From Micromonospora sp. WMMD980 (GTDB lineage: Bacteria; Actinomycetota; Actinomycetes; Mycobacteriales; Micromonosporaceae): a stretch of 64,000 bases of DNA. Location of the stretch: assembly GCF_029626035.1 (NCBI RefSeq), contig NZ_JARUBE010000003.1, positions 6,572,001 through 6,636,000 of the forward strand, written 5' to 3'. The notes under the pieces were generated by a model. The model ran no database searches. It was not told where the DNA came from and saw nothing but the letters and a program-made list of their open reading frames with translations. This document shows positions 30,533-38,868 of this stretch, one piece after another. A program made the position numbers and the translations under genes. Every line of letters begins with the position of its first letter. Within the stretch, counting starts at the first letter, position 1.

Positions 30533-32716
30533 TCACTTCACCTGGGCGGGCTCGTGGGTGGCGAGGTGGGTGCGGAGGCCCTCGCCCTCGACGTCCACGT
30601 TGGGCAGGATCTTGTTCAGCCAGCGGGGCAGCCACCAGGCGGCGTTGTTCAGCAGCGACATCACCGCCGGCACGATGGTCATCCGGACCACGAACGCGTC
30701 GATGGCGACACCGATCGCGAGCGCGAAGCCCATCGACTTGATGATCGGGTCGTCCAGGAAGACGAAGCCGCCGAACACCGAGATCATGATGAGCGCCGCC
30801 GCGGTGACCACCCGGGCGCCGTGGCCCATGCCGTTGATGGTGGCCTGGCGGGCGGTGTCGCCGTGCACGAAGTCCTCCCGCATCCGGGAGACCAGGAAGA
30901 CCTCGTAGTCCATGGCCAGGCCGAACAGGATGCCGATCAGCAGGATCGGCAGGAAACTGACCAGCGGCGCCGGCGTGTCCACGCCGAGCAGGTCGGCCAG
31001 GTGGCCCTGCTGGAACACCGCGACCGTGATGCCGAAGGTGGCCGCCACGGTGAGCAGGAAGCCCAGCGCCGCCTTGACCGGCACCAGGATCGACCGGAAC
31101 ACCAGCATCAGCAGCAGCACGGAGAGTCCGACCACCAGCAGCAGGTAGACCGGCAGGGCGTCGGAGAGCTTCTCCGACACGTCGATGCCGATCGCGGTGA
31201 CGCCGGTGAGCAGGACGTCGGCGTTCTGGATGCCGCCCACCTGCCGGCGGATGTCGTGCACCAGATCCTCGGTCTTCTCGTCGGTCGGACCGGTCTTCGG
31301 GATCACCCCGAGCAGCGCGGTGCGGCCGGACGGGTCGAGCTGCGGCGGGGCCACCGCCAGCACCCCGTCGGTCTTCTGGACCAGCGCGGCGACCTGCGGC
31401 ACGGCGGCCTGGGTGGCCTGCGGCGAGTCGGCGGTGACCACGACCGCGAGCCGGCCGGTGAAGCCGGGGCCGAAGCCCTCCCGGATCAGGTCGTTGCTGA
31501 CCCGGGCCGGGGTGCCCTCCGCGGCGGTGGAGGCGTCCGGCAGCGCCAGGCGCATGTCCTGCGACGGGATGGCGAGCAGGCCGAGGCCGAGCAGGCCGAC
31601 CAGGATCACCGGGATGCGGAACCGGGTGACCCAGTGCGCCCAGCGGAAACCGAAGCCGGAGCGGTCCTCCGAGCCGGTGCCCGGGTCCGCGACGGCCTCC
31701 CGGTTGCGCAGCTTGCGCGGCAGCACCTTGCGGCCGGCGAAACCGAGCAGGGCCGGGGCCAGCGTGATCGCCACCAGCACGGCCACGGTGACGGTGCCGG
31801 CGGCGGCCAGACCCATCACGGTGAGGAACGGGATGCCCACCACGGCCAGCCCGGCCAGCGCCACCACCACCGTCGCCCCGGCGAAAACCACCGCCGAGCC
31901 GGCGGTGCCGACCGCGCGGCCGACCGCCTCCTCGGGCGAGAGCCCGTCGAGCAGGCTCTGCCGGTGCCGGGAGATGATGAAGAGCGAGTAGTCGATGCCG
32001 ACCGCGAGGCCGAGCATCAGCGCCAGGATCGGCGCGGTGCTGGTCAGCTCGACCGTGCCGCTGAGCGCGAACAGGCCGGCCATGCCGACGCCGACGCCGA
32101 TCAGCGCGTTCAGCATGGTCATCCCGGCCGCCACCAGGGAACCGAACGTGATGACCAGGACGATCGCCGCGACCAGCACGCCGAGTGCCTCGGTGGAGCC
32201 GACCTCCGGCTCGCCGTTGAGCACCTCGCCGCCGGGCGCGATCTGCCAGCCCTGCGCCTCGGCCTGCGCGCCGACCTTCTCGTAGGCGTCGCGCTGCTCG
32301 GTGGTGACGTCGTCGGCGCGACCGGCGAACTGCACCTGGATCAGCGCGTACCGGCCCTCCGGGGTGAGCGCCTGCGCCTGGTAGGGATCGATCGCGCCGA
32401 CCACCCCGGGCAGCGTGGCCGCCTCCTGGGTGACCTGCTTGACCACCGCCTGGCCGGCCGGCGAGGTGAGCGCGCCGTCCTGCGGCGCCTTGACCGCGAT
32501 GGTGCCGGTGGCGCCGCTGGCCGCCGGGAACCGGTCGGCGAGCAGGTCGATCGTCTTCTGCGACTCGGTGCCGGGCATGGTGAAGTTGCTCGCCGTCGGG
32601 CCGCGCAGCGTGGCCGCGGCCAGACCGAGACCGACGAGTACGACGAGCCAGACGACGGCGACGAGTCGCCGCCGGCGCAGGGATGCCCGGCCGAGCCGGT
32701 ACAGCAGGGTCGCCAT
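30533..32716 (-). CDS. MMPL family RND-type transporter
   Basis: This 727-residue transporter has two homologous halves, each with one helix, a large external domain and five or six helices. Recognisable parts are YRLGRASLRRRRLVAVVWLVV at the N-terminus, LMLGLAVGIDYSLFIISRHRQSL and the second-half equivalent ILFGLAMDYEVFLVSRMRED, where the Asp-Tyr pair relays protons. MMPL proteins export lipids or drugs. ATG 32716 has GGAAGG 5 nt upstream. A tetR gene 36 nt upstream on the same strand and its twin operators point to inducible export of a hydrophobic compound. Confidence 0.92.
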   Translation of the reverse strand: MATLLYRLGRASLRRRRLVAVVWLVVLVGLGLAAATLRGPTASNFTMPGTESQKTIDLLADRFPAASGATGTIAVKAPQDGALTSPAGQAVVKQVTQEAATLPGVVGAIDPYQAQALTPEGRYALIQVQFAGRADDVTTEQRDAYEKVGAQAEAQGWQIAPGGEVLNGEPEVGSTEALGVLVAAIVLVITFGSLVAAGMTMLNALIGVGVGMAGLFALSGTVELTSTAPILALMLGLAVGIDYSLFIISRHRQSLLDGLSPEEAVGRAVGTAGSAVVFAGATVVVALAGLAVVGIPFLTVMGLAAAGTVTVAVLVAITLAPALLGFAGRKVLPRKLRNREAVADPGTGSEDRSGFGFRWAHWVTRFRIPVILVGLLGLGLLAIPSQDMRLALPDASTAAEGTPARVSNDLIREGFGPGFTGRLAVVVTADSPQATQAAVPQVAALVQKTDGVLAVAPPQLDPSGRTALLGVIPKTGPTDEKTEDLVHDIRRQVGGIQNADVLLTGVTAIGIDVSEKLSDALPVYLLLVVGLSVLLLMLVFRSILVPVKAALGFLLTVAATFGITVAVFQQGHLADLLGVDTPAPLVSFLPILLIGILFGLAMDYEVFLVSRMREDFVHGDTARQATINGMGHGARVVTAAALIMISVFGGFVFLDDPIIKSMGFALAIGVAIDAFVVRMTIVPAVMSLLNNAAWWLPRWLNKILPNVDVEGEGLRTHLATHEPAQVK

Positions 32717-32752
32717 GGACCTTCCTTCGTCCTCGGGATTGCGACAGTGGGA

Positions 32753-33298
32753 TCAGGTGGTGGGTTCGAGCGCGCGGTGCGCCACGGCGAGCAGCGCGGG
32801 TCGCAGCTCCTCATCGGGGATGTCCAGGAACTCACCGCAGGTCTCGGCGATGCCGGCCAGCACGACGAGCGCGGCGATGCGGGCCGCCGGCCGGTCGGAG
32901 AACCCGGCGAAGGCGGCGACCAGTCGTTCGGAGATCTGCTGGATGTGTGCGAACGCCGGCTGCTGGAGCAGGTCGGGGAACTCGCCCCGGAGCAACGCGA
33001 TCTCCCGGCGGAACCGGACCGCCAGGTCGACGAAGCCCTCGGCGGCGATCCGCTGGGCCTCGGCGCCGGTCGGCTCGGCGAGCCGGGCGTCGAGCTGTTC
33101 GAGCACCGCGATGGCGGGTGCCATCAGCTCGCAGAGCAGCGCGTCCTTGCTGGCGAAGTGGTAGAGCACGGTGGCCTTGGAGCACCCCACGTCGCGGGCG
33201 ATGTCCTGCAACGAGGTGCCCTTGTAACCGGTGACGGCGAACCGACGGGCCGCGGCGGTGAGCAGCTCGTCGTGGGTGGCCGGGGTAGCGCGCGCCAT
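32753..33298 (-). CDS. TetR family transcriptional repressor
   Basis: The 181-residue protein has an N-terminal helix-turn-helix (TPATHDELLTAAARRFAVTG, then TSLQDIARDVGCSKATVLYHF) and an all-helical ligand-binding domain. ATG 33298 is the right start, because the open frame beyond it runs into the operator palindromes. It is the first gene of a tetR-mmpL operon and probably represses both genes by binding the two palindromes upstream. Confidence 0.92.
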   Translation of the reverse strand: MARATPATHDELLTAAARRFAVTGYKGTSLQDIARDVGCSKATVLYHFASKDALLCELMAPAIAVLEQLDARLAEPTGAEAQRIAAEGFVDLAVRFRREIALLRGEFPDLLQQPAFAHIQQISERLVAAFAGFSDRPAARIAALVVLAGIAETCGEFLDIPDEELRPALLAVAHRALEPTT

Positions 33299-33312
33299 GC
33301 CCTCCAGCATGC

Positions 33313-33347
33313 CTGACCGATCGGTCAGCACCTGACCGATCGGTCAG
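33313..33347. promoter_or_regulatory. Twin TetR operators
   Basis: The perfect 16-bp palindrome CTGACCGATCGGTCAG occurs at 33313-33328 and again at 33332-33347, 19 nt centre to centre, 15 nt upstream of the tetR start. Two dimers could bind on nearly the same face of the DNA. Confidence 0.88.
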
Positions 33348-33653
33348 ACGGATTGCGTGGGCTTCGCCACAGGCGACCGGTGCCCGCCGTTCCAGCTCGG
33401 TGCGGCGGATCCGGGCGGAGACCGCTGCTCCTCCGGCCTGCAAACGTGCTGACATGAACGGATCAGTCGGCCTGCGGCGGAGGTGCGTCGCGCCCGTCCC
33501 GCATCGGGCCGCTGGTCCTGCTGGCCGTTGACTCGTTCACGCCATCAGGTTTGCAGCGTGGTCGCCCACTGCCGGACGGCGCGACGGCGTCGGCGGACGA
33601 GCCGGCCGCCGTGTCGGGTTGCCGGGCCGGGCCCGGGCCGGGAAGGTGGGCGG
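33348..33653. other. Intergenic region between tetR and the LigD-like gene
   Basis: I see no gene here. It must hold promoters for both divergent genes. The only structure noticed is CTGCAAAC matched by GTTTGCAG over 100 nt away, too far apart to interpret. Confidence 0.5.
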
Positions 33654-34613
33654 ATGGGCGCCGCTGACGAGACCCGCGACGGGATTCCGCTGACCAACCT
33701 GGACCAGCCACTGTTCGACGGCGCCGCCGCGACAAAGCGCGACCTGGTCGACTACCTCGACGCGGTGCACGGCCGGCTCCTGCCGGAGCTGCGCGACCGG
33801 CCGCTGTCGGTGCTGCGGGTCCGGCCCGGGCAGGAGCCGTTCATGCAGAAGAACCTGCCGAAGTACACGCCGGACTGGGTGTGCCGCACCGAGGTCTGGG
33901 CCGAGGCGTCGCACCGGCGCATCTCGTACGCGCTCTGCGACGACCGGCGGACGCTGCTCTGGTTCGCCAACCAGCGGGCGGTGGAATACCACGCCCCACT
34001 GGCCCGCGCCGGGCAGGCCGAGCACCCGACCCACCTGGTGCTCGACCTGGACCCGCCGGAGGGCGACTCGTTCGGCGTGGCGGTGCGGGTCGCGCTGCTG
34101 GTGCGGCAGGCGCTCACCGACGCCGGGCTGGCCGGCGCGGTCAAGACCAGCGGGGCCAAGGGCCTGCACGTGATCGTGCCGGTGGCGCCGGCCACCACGG
34201 CTGAGGAGGCCGCCGCGGCGACCCGGGCGCTCGCGGCCCGCGCCGAACGGCTCGACCCGGCGCTGGCCACCACCGCGTTCATCGTGGCCGACCGGGGCGG
34301 CCGGGTCTTCGTCGACTCCACCCGGGCGTACGGGGCGACAGTGGTGGCCGCCTACAGCCCCCGGATCCGGCCGGGCACGCCGGTGTCGTACCCGGTCGGC
34401 TGGGCCGACCTGGAGTCGGCGACGCCCGCCGACTTCACCGTGCGAACCGTGCCGGCGCTGCTCGGCGCGCGGGATCCGTGGGCGGAGGCGCTGCCCGATC
34501 CGCAGTCGCTGCCGGCGGAACTGGTCGAGGAGGGGCGGGGCATCCCGGTGGCCCGGGTCCAGGCGATGCACGAGGGAAAGCGGCGGGCGAAGGCGCGGCG
34601 CGAGGCCGGCTGA
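33654..34613 (+). CDS. LigD-type non-homologous end-joining polymerase domain protein
   Basis: This 319-residue stand-alone primase-polymerase is of the kind fused to ligase in LigD. Features are LTNLDQPLFDGAAATKRDLVDYL, RVRPGQEPFMQKNLPKY, the metal-binding LVLDLDPPEGDSF, KTSGAKGLHVIVPV and VFVDSTRAYGATVVAAYSPR. It extends DNA ends with ribonucleotides during Ku-dependent repair. Actinomycetes often encode the polymerase, ligase and Ku separately; Ku and a partner ligase are not in this window. ATG 33654 has GGGAAGG upstream. Confidence 0.88.
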   Translation: MGAADETRDGIPLTNLDQPLFDGAAATKRDLVDYLDAVHGRLLPELRDRPLSVLRVRPGQEPFMQKNLPKYTPDWVCRTEVWAEASHRRISYALCDDRRTLLWFANQRAVEYHAPLARAGQAEHPTHLVLDLDPPEGDSFGVAVRVALLVRQALTDAGLAGAVKTSGAKGLHVIVPVAPATTAEEAAAATRALAARAERLDPALATTAFIVADRGGRVFVDSTRAYGATVVAAYSPRIRPGTPVSYPVGWADLESATPADFTVRTVPALLGARDPWAEALPDPQSLPAELVEEGRGIPVARVQAMHEGKRRAKARREAG

Positions 34614-34623
34614 GCCGACGCGA

Positions 34624-34648
34624 AAGCCCGGGCGCGAGGCCCGGGCTT
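34624..34648. terminator. Hairpin terminator
   Basis: AAGCCCGGG and CCCGGGCTT flank a 7-nt loop just after the polymerase gene stop and 10 nt beyond the tRNA 3' end, so it can stop transcripts from both sides. Confidence 0.78.
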
Positions 34649-34658
34649 CGACGTCTTC

Positions 34659-34733
34659 TGGTGCCCCCGGCAGGATTCGAACCTGCGCCCCCGCCTCCGG
34701 AGGGCGGTGCTCTATCCCCTGAGCTACGGGGGC
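34659..34733 (-). tRNA. tRNA-Arg (anticodon CCG)
   Basis: Read on the minus strand, the 72-nt body begins GCCCCCGTAGCTCAGGGG and folds into a complete cloverleaf: 7-bp acceptor, D-stem GCTC/GAGC, anticodon stem CCGCC/GGCGG around loop CTCCGGA (anticodon CCG), 4-nt variable loop, T-stem GCAGG/CCTGC with TTCGAAT. CCA is encoded (34661-34659). It decodes CGG, a frequent codon at this GC content. Confidence 0.97.
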
Positions 34734-34809
34734 TCAGCGACCCGAGAAGAGTAGCAAACCCCTTCCCGGATCACCGAATCGGTGTCGCCCGGGAGTCGAT
34801 CTTCACCGG

Positions 34810-35505
34810 TCAGGCCGCGGCGACGGCGCGACCGCAGCTCGGCAACGGGTGCAGCGCGATGCGGCGGGGCAGCCGGCGGGGCCACTCGTTGCGCGGCCAG
34901 GAGCCGTCCACGATCAGGTGCACGGTGCGTTCCTCGGCGCCACTGAGCCGCAGCACGAAGTCCCGGGGCAGCGGTGGGTCTACCGAGGGTGTGGTCACCA
35001 TGAACCGCACCCGCCCCCGGGAGGAGACCGCCGAGACCACGTCGGCCGCCGGCATGGTGCCCCGCAGCCGTACCCGGCCGATCCAGTAGACCTCGGCGGC
35101 GTGCTCCTGCGCGGCCCGCGTGATCGCCGGGTACTCGCTGCGCACCCACCGCTCGACCGCGCTCACGCACAGGCCGCAGGCACGCTCGCGCGGCTCGCGC
35201 GGCCCCAGCCCCCAGGCCCGGAGGTACGCCCCGACGGTGCCGGCGTCCAACGCCAACGCGAACCGACGCTCGATGAGCGTGGTCAGGCTCTGCCGCGTCC
35301 ACAGCTCCTCGTCGAGGCCGAACTCGTCCGGGTGGACGCCCCGCAGCACGTCGATCAGTTCGAGTTCCTGTTCGCGACTGAGCGTTCCCGGCTCGCCCTG
35401 CCGCAGTCCGCGACGGACGGCTGCCACCGCTCCGTCACCGCCGATGGTGTGGCGTCGGCACCAGCTGGTCACCGACCGCCCTGCGTCTCTGAGTGCAACC
35501 CCCAC
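34810..35505 (-). CDS. Winged-helix protein derived from an IS630-type transposase, probably domesticated or degenerate
   Basis: The product has 231 residues. The N-terminal 125 resemble the winged HTH_33 DNA-binding domain of IS630/Tc1-mariner transposases (REQELELIDVLRGVHPDEFG, LWTRQSLTTLIERRF, GTVGAYLRAWGLGP). The C-terminal part follows the DDE-domain layout, but where transposases have D-E after the first strand it has VYWIGRVRLRG; only the second aspartate (HLIVDGSW) remains, and the end is short. No terminal repeats are apparent. It lies directly beside tRNA-Arg. I infer a catalytically dead derivative that may now be a DNA-binding protein. The start is GTG 35505. Confidence 0.62.
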   Translation of the reverse strand: MGVALRDAGRSVTSWCRRHTIGGDGAVAAVRRGLRQGEPGTLSREQELELIDVLRGVHPDEFGLDEELWTRQSLTTLIERRFALALDAGTVGAYLRAWGLGPREPRERACGLCVSAVERWVRSEYPAITRAAQEHAAEVYWIGRVRLRGTMPAADVVSAVSSRGRVRFMVTTPSVDPPLPRDFVLRLSGAEERTVHLIVDGSWPRNEWPRRLPRRIALHPLPSCGRAVAAA

Positions 35506-35514
35506 GTCCTACGC

Positions 35515-35578
35515 AACGAGCCCGAACCATAACCGGTCACGATATGTATGGAGAAAACTCCTGAAATGGACAAGCGGG
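35515..35578. promoter_or_regulatory. AT-richer island, probable promoter of the transposase-like gene
   Basis: This short stretch (ATATGTATGGAGAAAACTCC and flanks) is unusually AT-rich for the window and lies just upstream of GTG 35505. TTGTCC and TACATA on the minus strand are 19 nt apart, a weak promoter match. Confidence 0.3.
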
Positions 35579-35581
35579 ACG

Positions 35582-36256
35582 TCAGGGGGTTCCGCCCAGG
35601 CGCTTCAGCGCCGCGTTGAGGTTGGCCAGGTCGTTCTGCTGGGTGTTCTTCATGACCTGGGCGACCGCCAGCACGTCGTCGTCGTGTCCCTCGTCGAGGA
35701 TGCCGTCGATCATGTGCACCCCGCCGATGTGGTGGCGGATCATCATCTGCAGGAACAGCACGTCGAACTCGCGCCCGCTCGCCGCCCGCAGCTTCGCCAT
35801 CTCCTCGGGCGTGGCCATGCCCGGCATCAGACCGTCCTTCACCAGGCCGGCGCCGTCCGGCATCCACGCCATCGGGGCCTGCACACCGGTCGGGTCCAGC
35901 TTCCAGGAGCGCAGCCAGGTCTGCATGGTCCCGATCTCACCCTGCTGCCCGGTGGCGATGTCCACGCCGACCTGGCGCACCTCGGCGTCCTGGCCCTGGC
36001 GGAACGCCAGCAGCCCCATGGCCACCGCCTGGTTGTGGTGGGTGGTCATGTCCCGGGCGAAACCGGCCTCGGCCGAGGTGTCGCCCGGGCTGGTGAGCGT
36101 CGGGGTGAGCAGGCCGCCCGCGTACCCGAGGAGCAGCCCCACCACGACGGCGGCGGCCAGGGCGAGCACGCCGTAGCGGCGGACCGCCGGCCGGCCGCGC
36201 TCGTCGGCGGCCGGCGTCTCGTCGAGCTCGCTGTCGGTGGTCACCGGAGCGGTCAT
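35582..36256 (-). CDS. DUF305 family membrane-anchored protein
   Basis: The 224-residue protein has an N-terminal cytoplasmic tail, one transmembrane helix (RRYGVLALAAAVVVGLLLGYAGG) and an extracytoplasmic DUF305 four-helix domain with its paired histidine motifs, FARDMTTHHNQAVAMG and QMMIRHHIGGVHMI, methionine-rich as in metal-binding members. A metal-related (possibly copper) role is suggested for the family but unproven. It starts 10 nt after the DUF3105 gene and is probably co-transcribed with it. Confidence 0.85.
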   Translation of the reverse strand: MTAPVTTDSELDETPAADERGRPAVRRYGVLALAAAVVVGLLLGYAGGLLTPTLTSPGDTSAEAGFARDMTTHHNQAVAMGLLAFRQGQDAEVRQVGVDIATGQQGEIGTMQTWLRSWKLDPTGVQAPMAWMPDGAGLVKDGLMPGMATPEEMAKLRAASGREFDVLFLQMMIRHHIGGVHMIDGILDEGHDDDVLAVAQVMKNTQQNDLANLNAALKRLGGTP

Positions 36257-36266
36257 CGCGGCGTCC

Positions 36267-37100
36267 TCACTGGGTCGGCTGCTCGGGCATGTTCGGCTGG
36301 ACGTTGTCCCGCGGGGTGGTGCCGGTGGCGGTGATGCCCTGGTCGCAGAGCGCGTTCGGGCCCTCGATCGAGGCGTTCACCCGCAGCGTCTTGATGAAGT
36401 CGTCGATCCGGCCGTCGTCGGCGTTGTCGACCTTGAGCTGGAAGCCCCAGGCCTGGAGCGAGATCGGCTTGTCCAGCCCCTCGTACGGGCTGAGCATCAG
36501 CTTTTCCTGGCCCTGCACCTTGCTCTTGAGCGTCGCCACCTGGTCGGCGGGCAGGTCGGGTCGGTAGGTGATCCAGACCGTGCCGTGCTCCAGGCTGTGC
36601 ACCGCGTGCTCGTTGGCGATCGGGGCGTCGTAGACGTCGCCCATGCAGTTCTGCCAGGCCTGGTTGTGCGGGCCGCCGACCGGCGGGGACTGCTCGTACT
36701 TGATCGTGCCCGGCTGGTGGTTGCCGCCCTTGACCAGGTCCTTGTCCTTCTTGCGGAAGTCGACCATGCCGCTGATCGCGTCGGCCCGCTTCTGCCACGG
36801 CTGGGCGCCCTGGTAGACCGACCAGGCGCCGATGCCGATGATCGCGACGGCGAGCACGCCGACCGCGGCGAAGAGCGCGATCGGACCCCACGAACGGCCC
36901 TGGCTCACCTTCACCGGGGTCACCGGCTTGCGGCCCTTGCCCCCGGCACCCGGCCGTGGCGCGCCCTTGCCGGCGGGCTTGCCCGCACCGGCCTTGGCGG
37001 CGGGCTTATCGCCCGCGGCGGGCCGGCCGGCGGCCGGCTTCTTGCCGGTGCTGACCACGGTGGGACGGCGTTCCGGGCCGCCCGGGGTGCTGATGCTCAT
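36267..37100 (-). CDS. DUF3105 family membrane-anchored protein
   Basis: This 277-residue protein begins with a long Lys/Pro/Ala-rich cytoplasmic segment (KKPAAGRPAAGDKPAAKAG), then one membrane helix (GPIALFAAVGVLAVAIIGIGAW) and an external DUF3105 domain: YEQSPPVGGPHNQAWQNCMG, NEHAVHSLEHGTVWITYRP and SLQAWGFQLKV. The conserved His/Cys residues could bind metal. It is paired with DUF305 here, an arrangement I recall from other actinobacteria. The function is unknown. Confidence 0.85.
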   Translation of the reverse strand: MSISTPGGPERRPTVVSTGKKPAAGRPAAGDKPAAKAGAGKPAGKGAPRPGAGGKGRKPVTPVKVSQGRSWGPIALFAAVGVLAVAIIGIGAWSVYQGAQPWQKRADAISGMVDFRKKDKDLVKGGNHQPGTIKYEQSPPVGGPHNQAWQNCMGDVYDAPIANEHAVHSLEHGTVWITYRPDLPADQVATLKSKVQGQEKLMLSPYEGLDKPISLQAWGFQLKVDNADDGRIDDFIKTLRVNASIEGPNALCDQGITATGTTPRDNVQPNMPEQPTQ

Positions 37101-37186
37101 CGTGCCTCGTCAGGTCGGTCGGTCAGGGGAGCGCGGGGCCCGTTCACATGCTGGGTCGCCGCCGCGGTGCCCGAGTCTACCCCCGA

Positions 37187-37192
37187 TAACAT
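37187..37192 (+). promoter_or_regulatory. -10 element TAACAT, probable leaderless start of argS
   Basis: TAACAT ends 6 nt before GTG 37199 with no Shine-Dalgarno sequence between; it is the likely promoter of the argS-lysA-hom-thrC block. Confidence 0.45.
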
Positions 37193-37198
37193 GGTTCG

Positions 37199-38864
37199 GT
37201 GACTCCCGCAGAACTCGCCGAGGTCGTCCTCGCCGCAGCCCACGCCGTCTTCGACGAGCGGGGTCTGGACCGCGCCGCGCTGCCCGCGCAGACCACCGTC
37301 GAGCGACCCCGCAACCCCGATCACGGCGACTACGCCTCCACGCTGGCGCTCCAGCTCAGCAAGAAGGTCGGGGTGCCCCCGCGGGAGCTGGCGACCGCGC
37401 TCGCCGAGCAACTCGGCCGGGCGCCGGGGGTCAAGTCGGTGGAGATCGCCGGCCCGGGCTTCCTGAACATCCGGCTGGACGCGGCCGCCGCCGGCCAGCT
37501 CGCCAGGTCGATCGTCGAGGCCGGCCCGGCGTACGGGCGCAGCGACACGCTGGCCGGGCAGCGGATCAACCTGGAGTTCGTCTCGGCGAACCCGACCGGT
37601 CCGGTGCACATCGGCGGCGTCCGCTGGGCGGCCGTCGGCGACGCGCTCAGCCGCCTGCTCCGCGCCACCGGGGCCGACGTGGGCACGGAATACTATTTCA
37701 ACGACGCCGGTTCCCAGATCGACCGGTTCGCCCGCTCCCTGCTGGCCGCCGTGAAGGGTGAGCCCGCGCCGGAGGACGGCTACGGCGGGGCCTACCTCGC
37801 GGAGATCGCCACCGAGGTGGTCAACCGCCGGCCCGAGGTGCGCGAGCTGGACGACGCCGCCGCGCAGGAGGTCTTCCGGGTCGAGGGCGTCCAGCTCATG
37901 TTCGCTGAGATCAAGTCCTCGCTGCGCGACTTCGGGGTCGAGTTCGACACCTACTTCAACGAGAAGGACCTGCACGATCGGGGCGAGCTGGAGGCGGCGC
38001 TGACCCGACTGCGCGAGCAGGGGCACGTCTTCGAGTCCGAGGGCGCGACCTGGCTGCGCACCACCGACTTCGGCGACGACAAGGACCGGGTGCTGCGCAA
38101 GTCCAACGGCGAGTGGACCTACTTCGCCGCCGACTGCGCCTACTACCTGGACAAGCGGGAGCGCGGCTTCGAGCGGGTCGTGATCATGCTGGGCGCCGAC
38201 CACCACGGCTACCTCGGCCGGATGAGGGCGATGGCCGCCTGCTTCGGTGACGACCCGGCGCGCAACCTGGAGATCCTCATCGGCCAGCTGGTCAACCTGG
38301 TCCGCGACGGCGCCCCGGTGCGGATGAGCAAGCGGGGCCGGCACCGTGGTCACCCTGGAGGACCTGGTCGACGCGATCGGCGTGGACGCCTCCCGCTACG
38401 CGCTGGCCCGCTACTCCAGCGACTCGCCGATCGACATCGACGTGGAGCTGTGGACCCGGGCCACCCGCGACAACCCGGTCTACTACGTGCAATACGTGGC
38501 CGCCCGCACCGCGAGCGTCAACCGCAACGCCGCCGAGGTGGGGTTGACCCGGGGCGACGCCGCCGACTTCCACGCCGAGCTGCTCGACCACGAGAAGGAG
38601 AACGAGCTGCTCAAGGCGCTGGCCGCGTTCCCGTCCGTGGTGGCCGCCGCGGCCGAGCTGCGCGCCCCGCACCGGCTCTCCCACTACCTGGAGGACCTGG
38701 CGCAGGCATACCACCGGTTCTACGACAACTGCCGGATCCTGCCGCGCGGCGACGAGGAGGTCACCGACCTGCACCGGGCCCGGCTCTGGCTCAACGACGC
38801 CACCCGGGTGGTCATCGCCAACGGCCTGCGCCTGCTCGGCGTCTCGGCGCCCGAGAGGATGTGA
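37199..38864 (+). CDS. argS: Arginyl-tRNA synthetase, apparent frameshift near the KMSKS loop
   Basis: This class I arginyl-tRNA synthetase would be about 554 residues once corrected. The N-terminal Add-1 domain ([35 protein letters not shown]) is followed by the HIGH-like [11 protein letters not shown] and, at the end of the first frame, VRMSKR (KMSKS equivalent). Immediately after, the frame is lost; the anticodon-binding domain continues in another frame from [19 protein letters not shown] to the stop at 38864. One extra G in the run 38334-38337 explains this: with three Gs the text reads S-K-R-A-G-T-V-V-T. Because argS is essential and single-copy in most bacteria, a sequencing error is by far the best explanation. 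lysA follows after 4 nt. Confidence 0.9.
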
Positions 38865-38868
38865 GCTG

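Noticed and set aside
29129..33316. 1395-codon plus-strand open frame antisense to the MMPL transporter
   Set aside because: It is a shadow of the esterase and MMPL genes; composition is His/Arg/Gly-rich with no domain.
34662..34740. Integration (att) site at tRNA-Arg
   Set aside because: I found no duplicated tRNA 3' end, integrase or foreign-composition island beside it.
38346..38864. Independent gene with a DALR-type anticodon-binding domain after argS
   Set aside because: It is the C-terminal part of argS in a shifted frame, not a separate gene.
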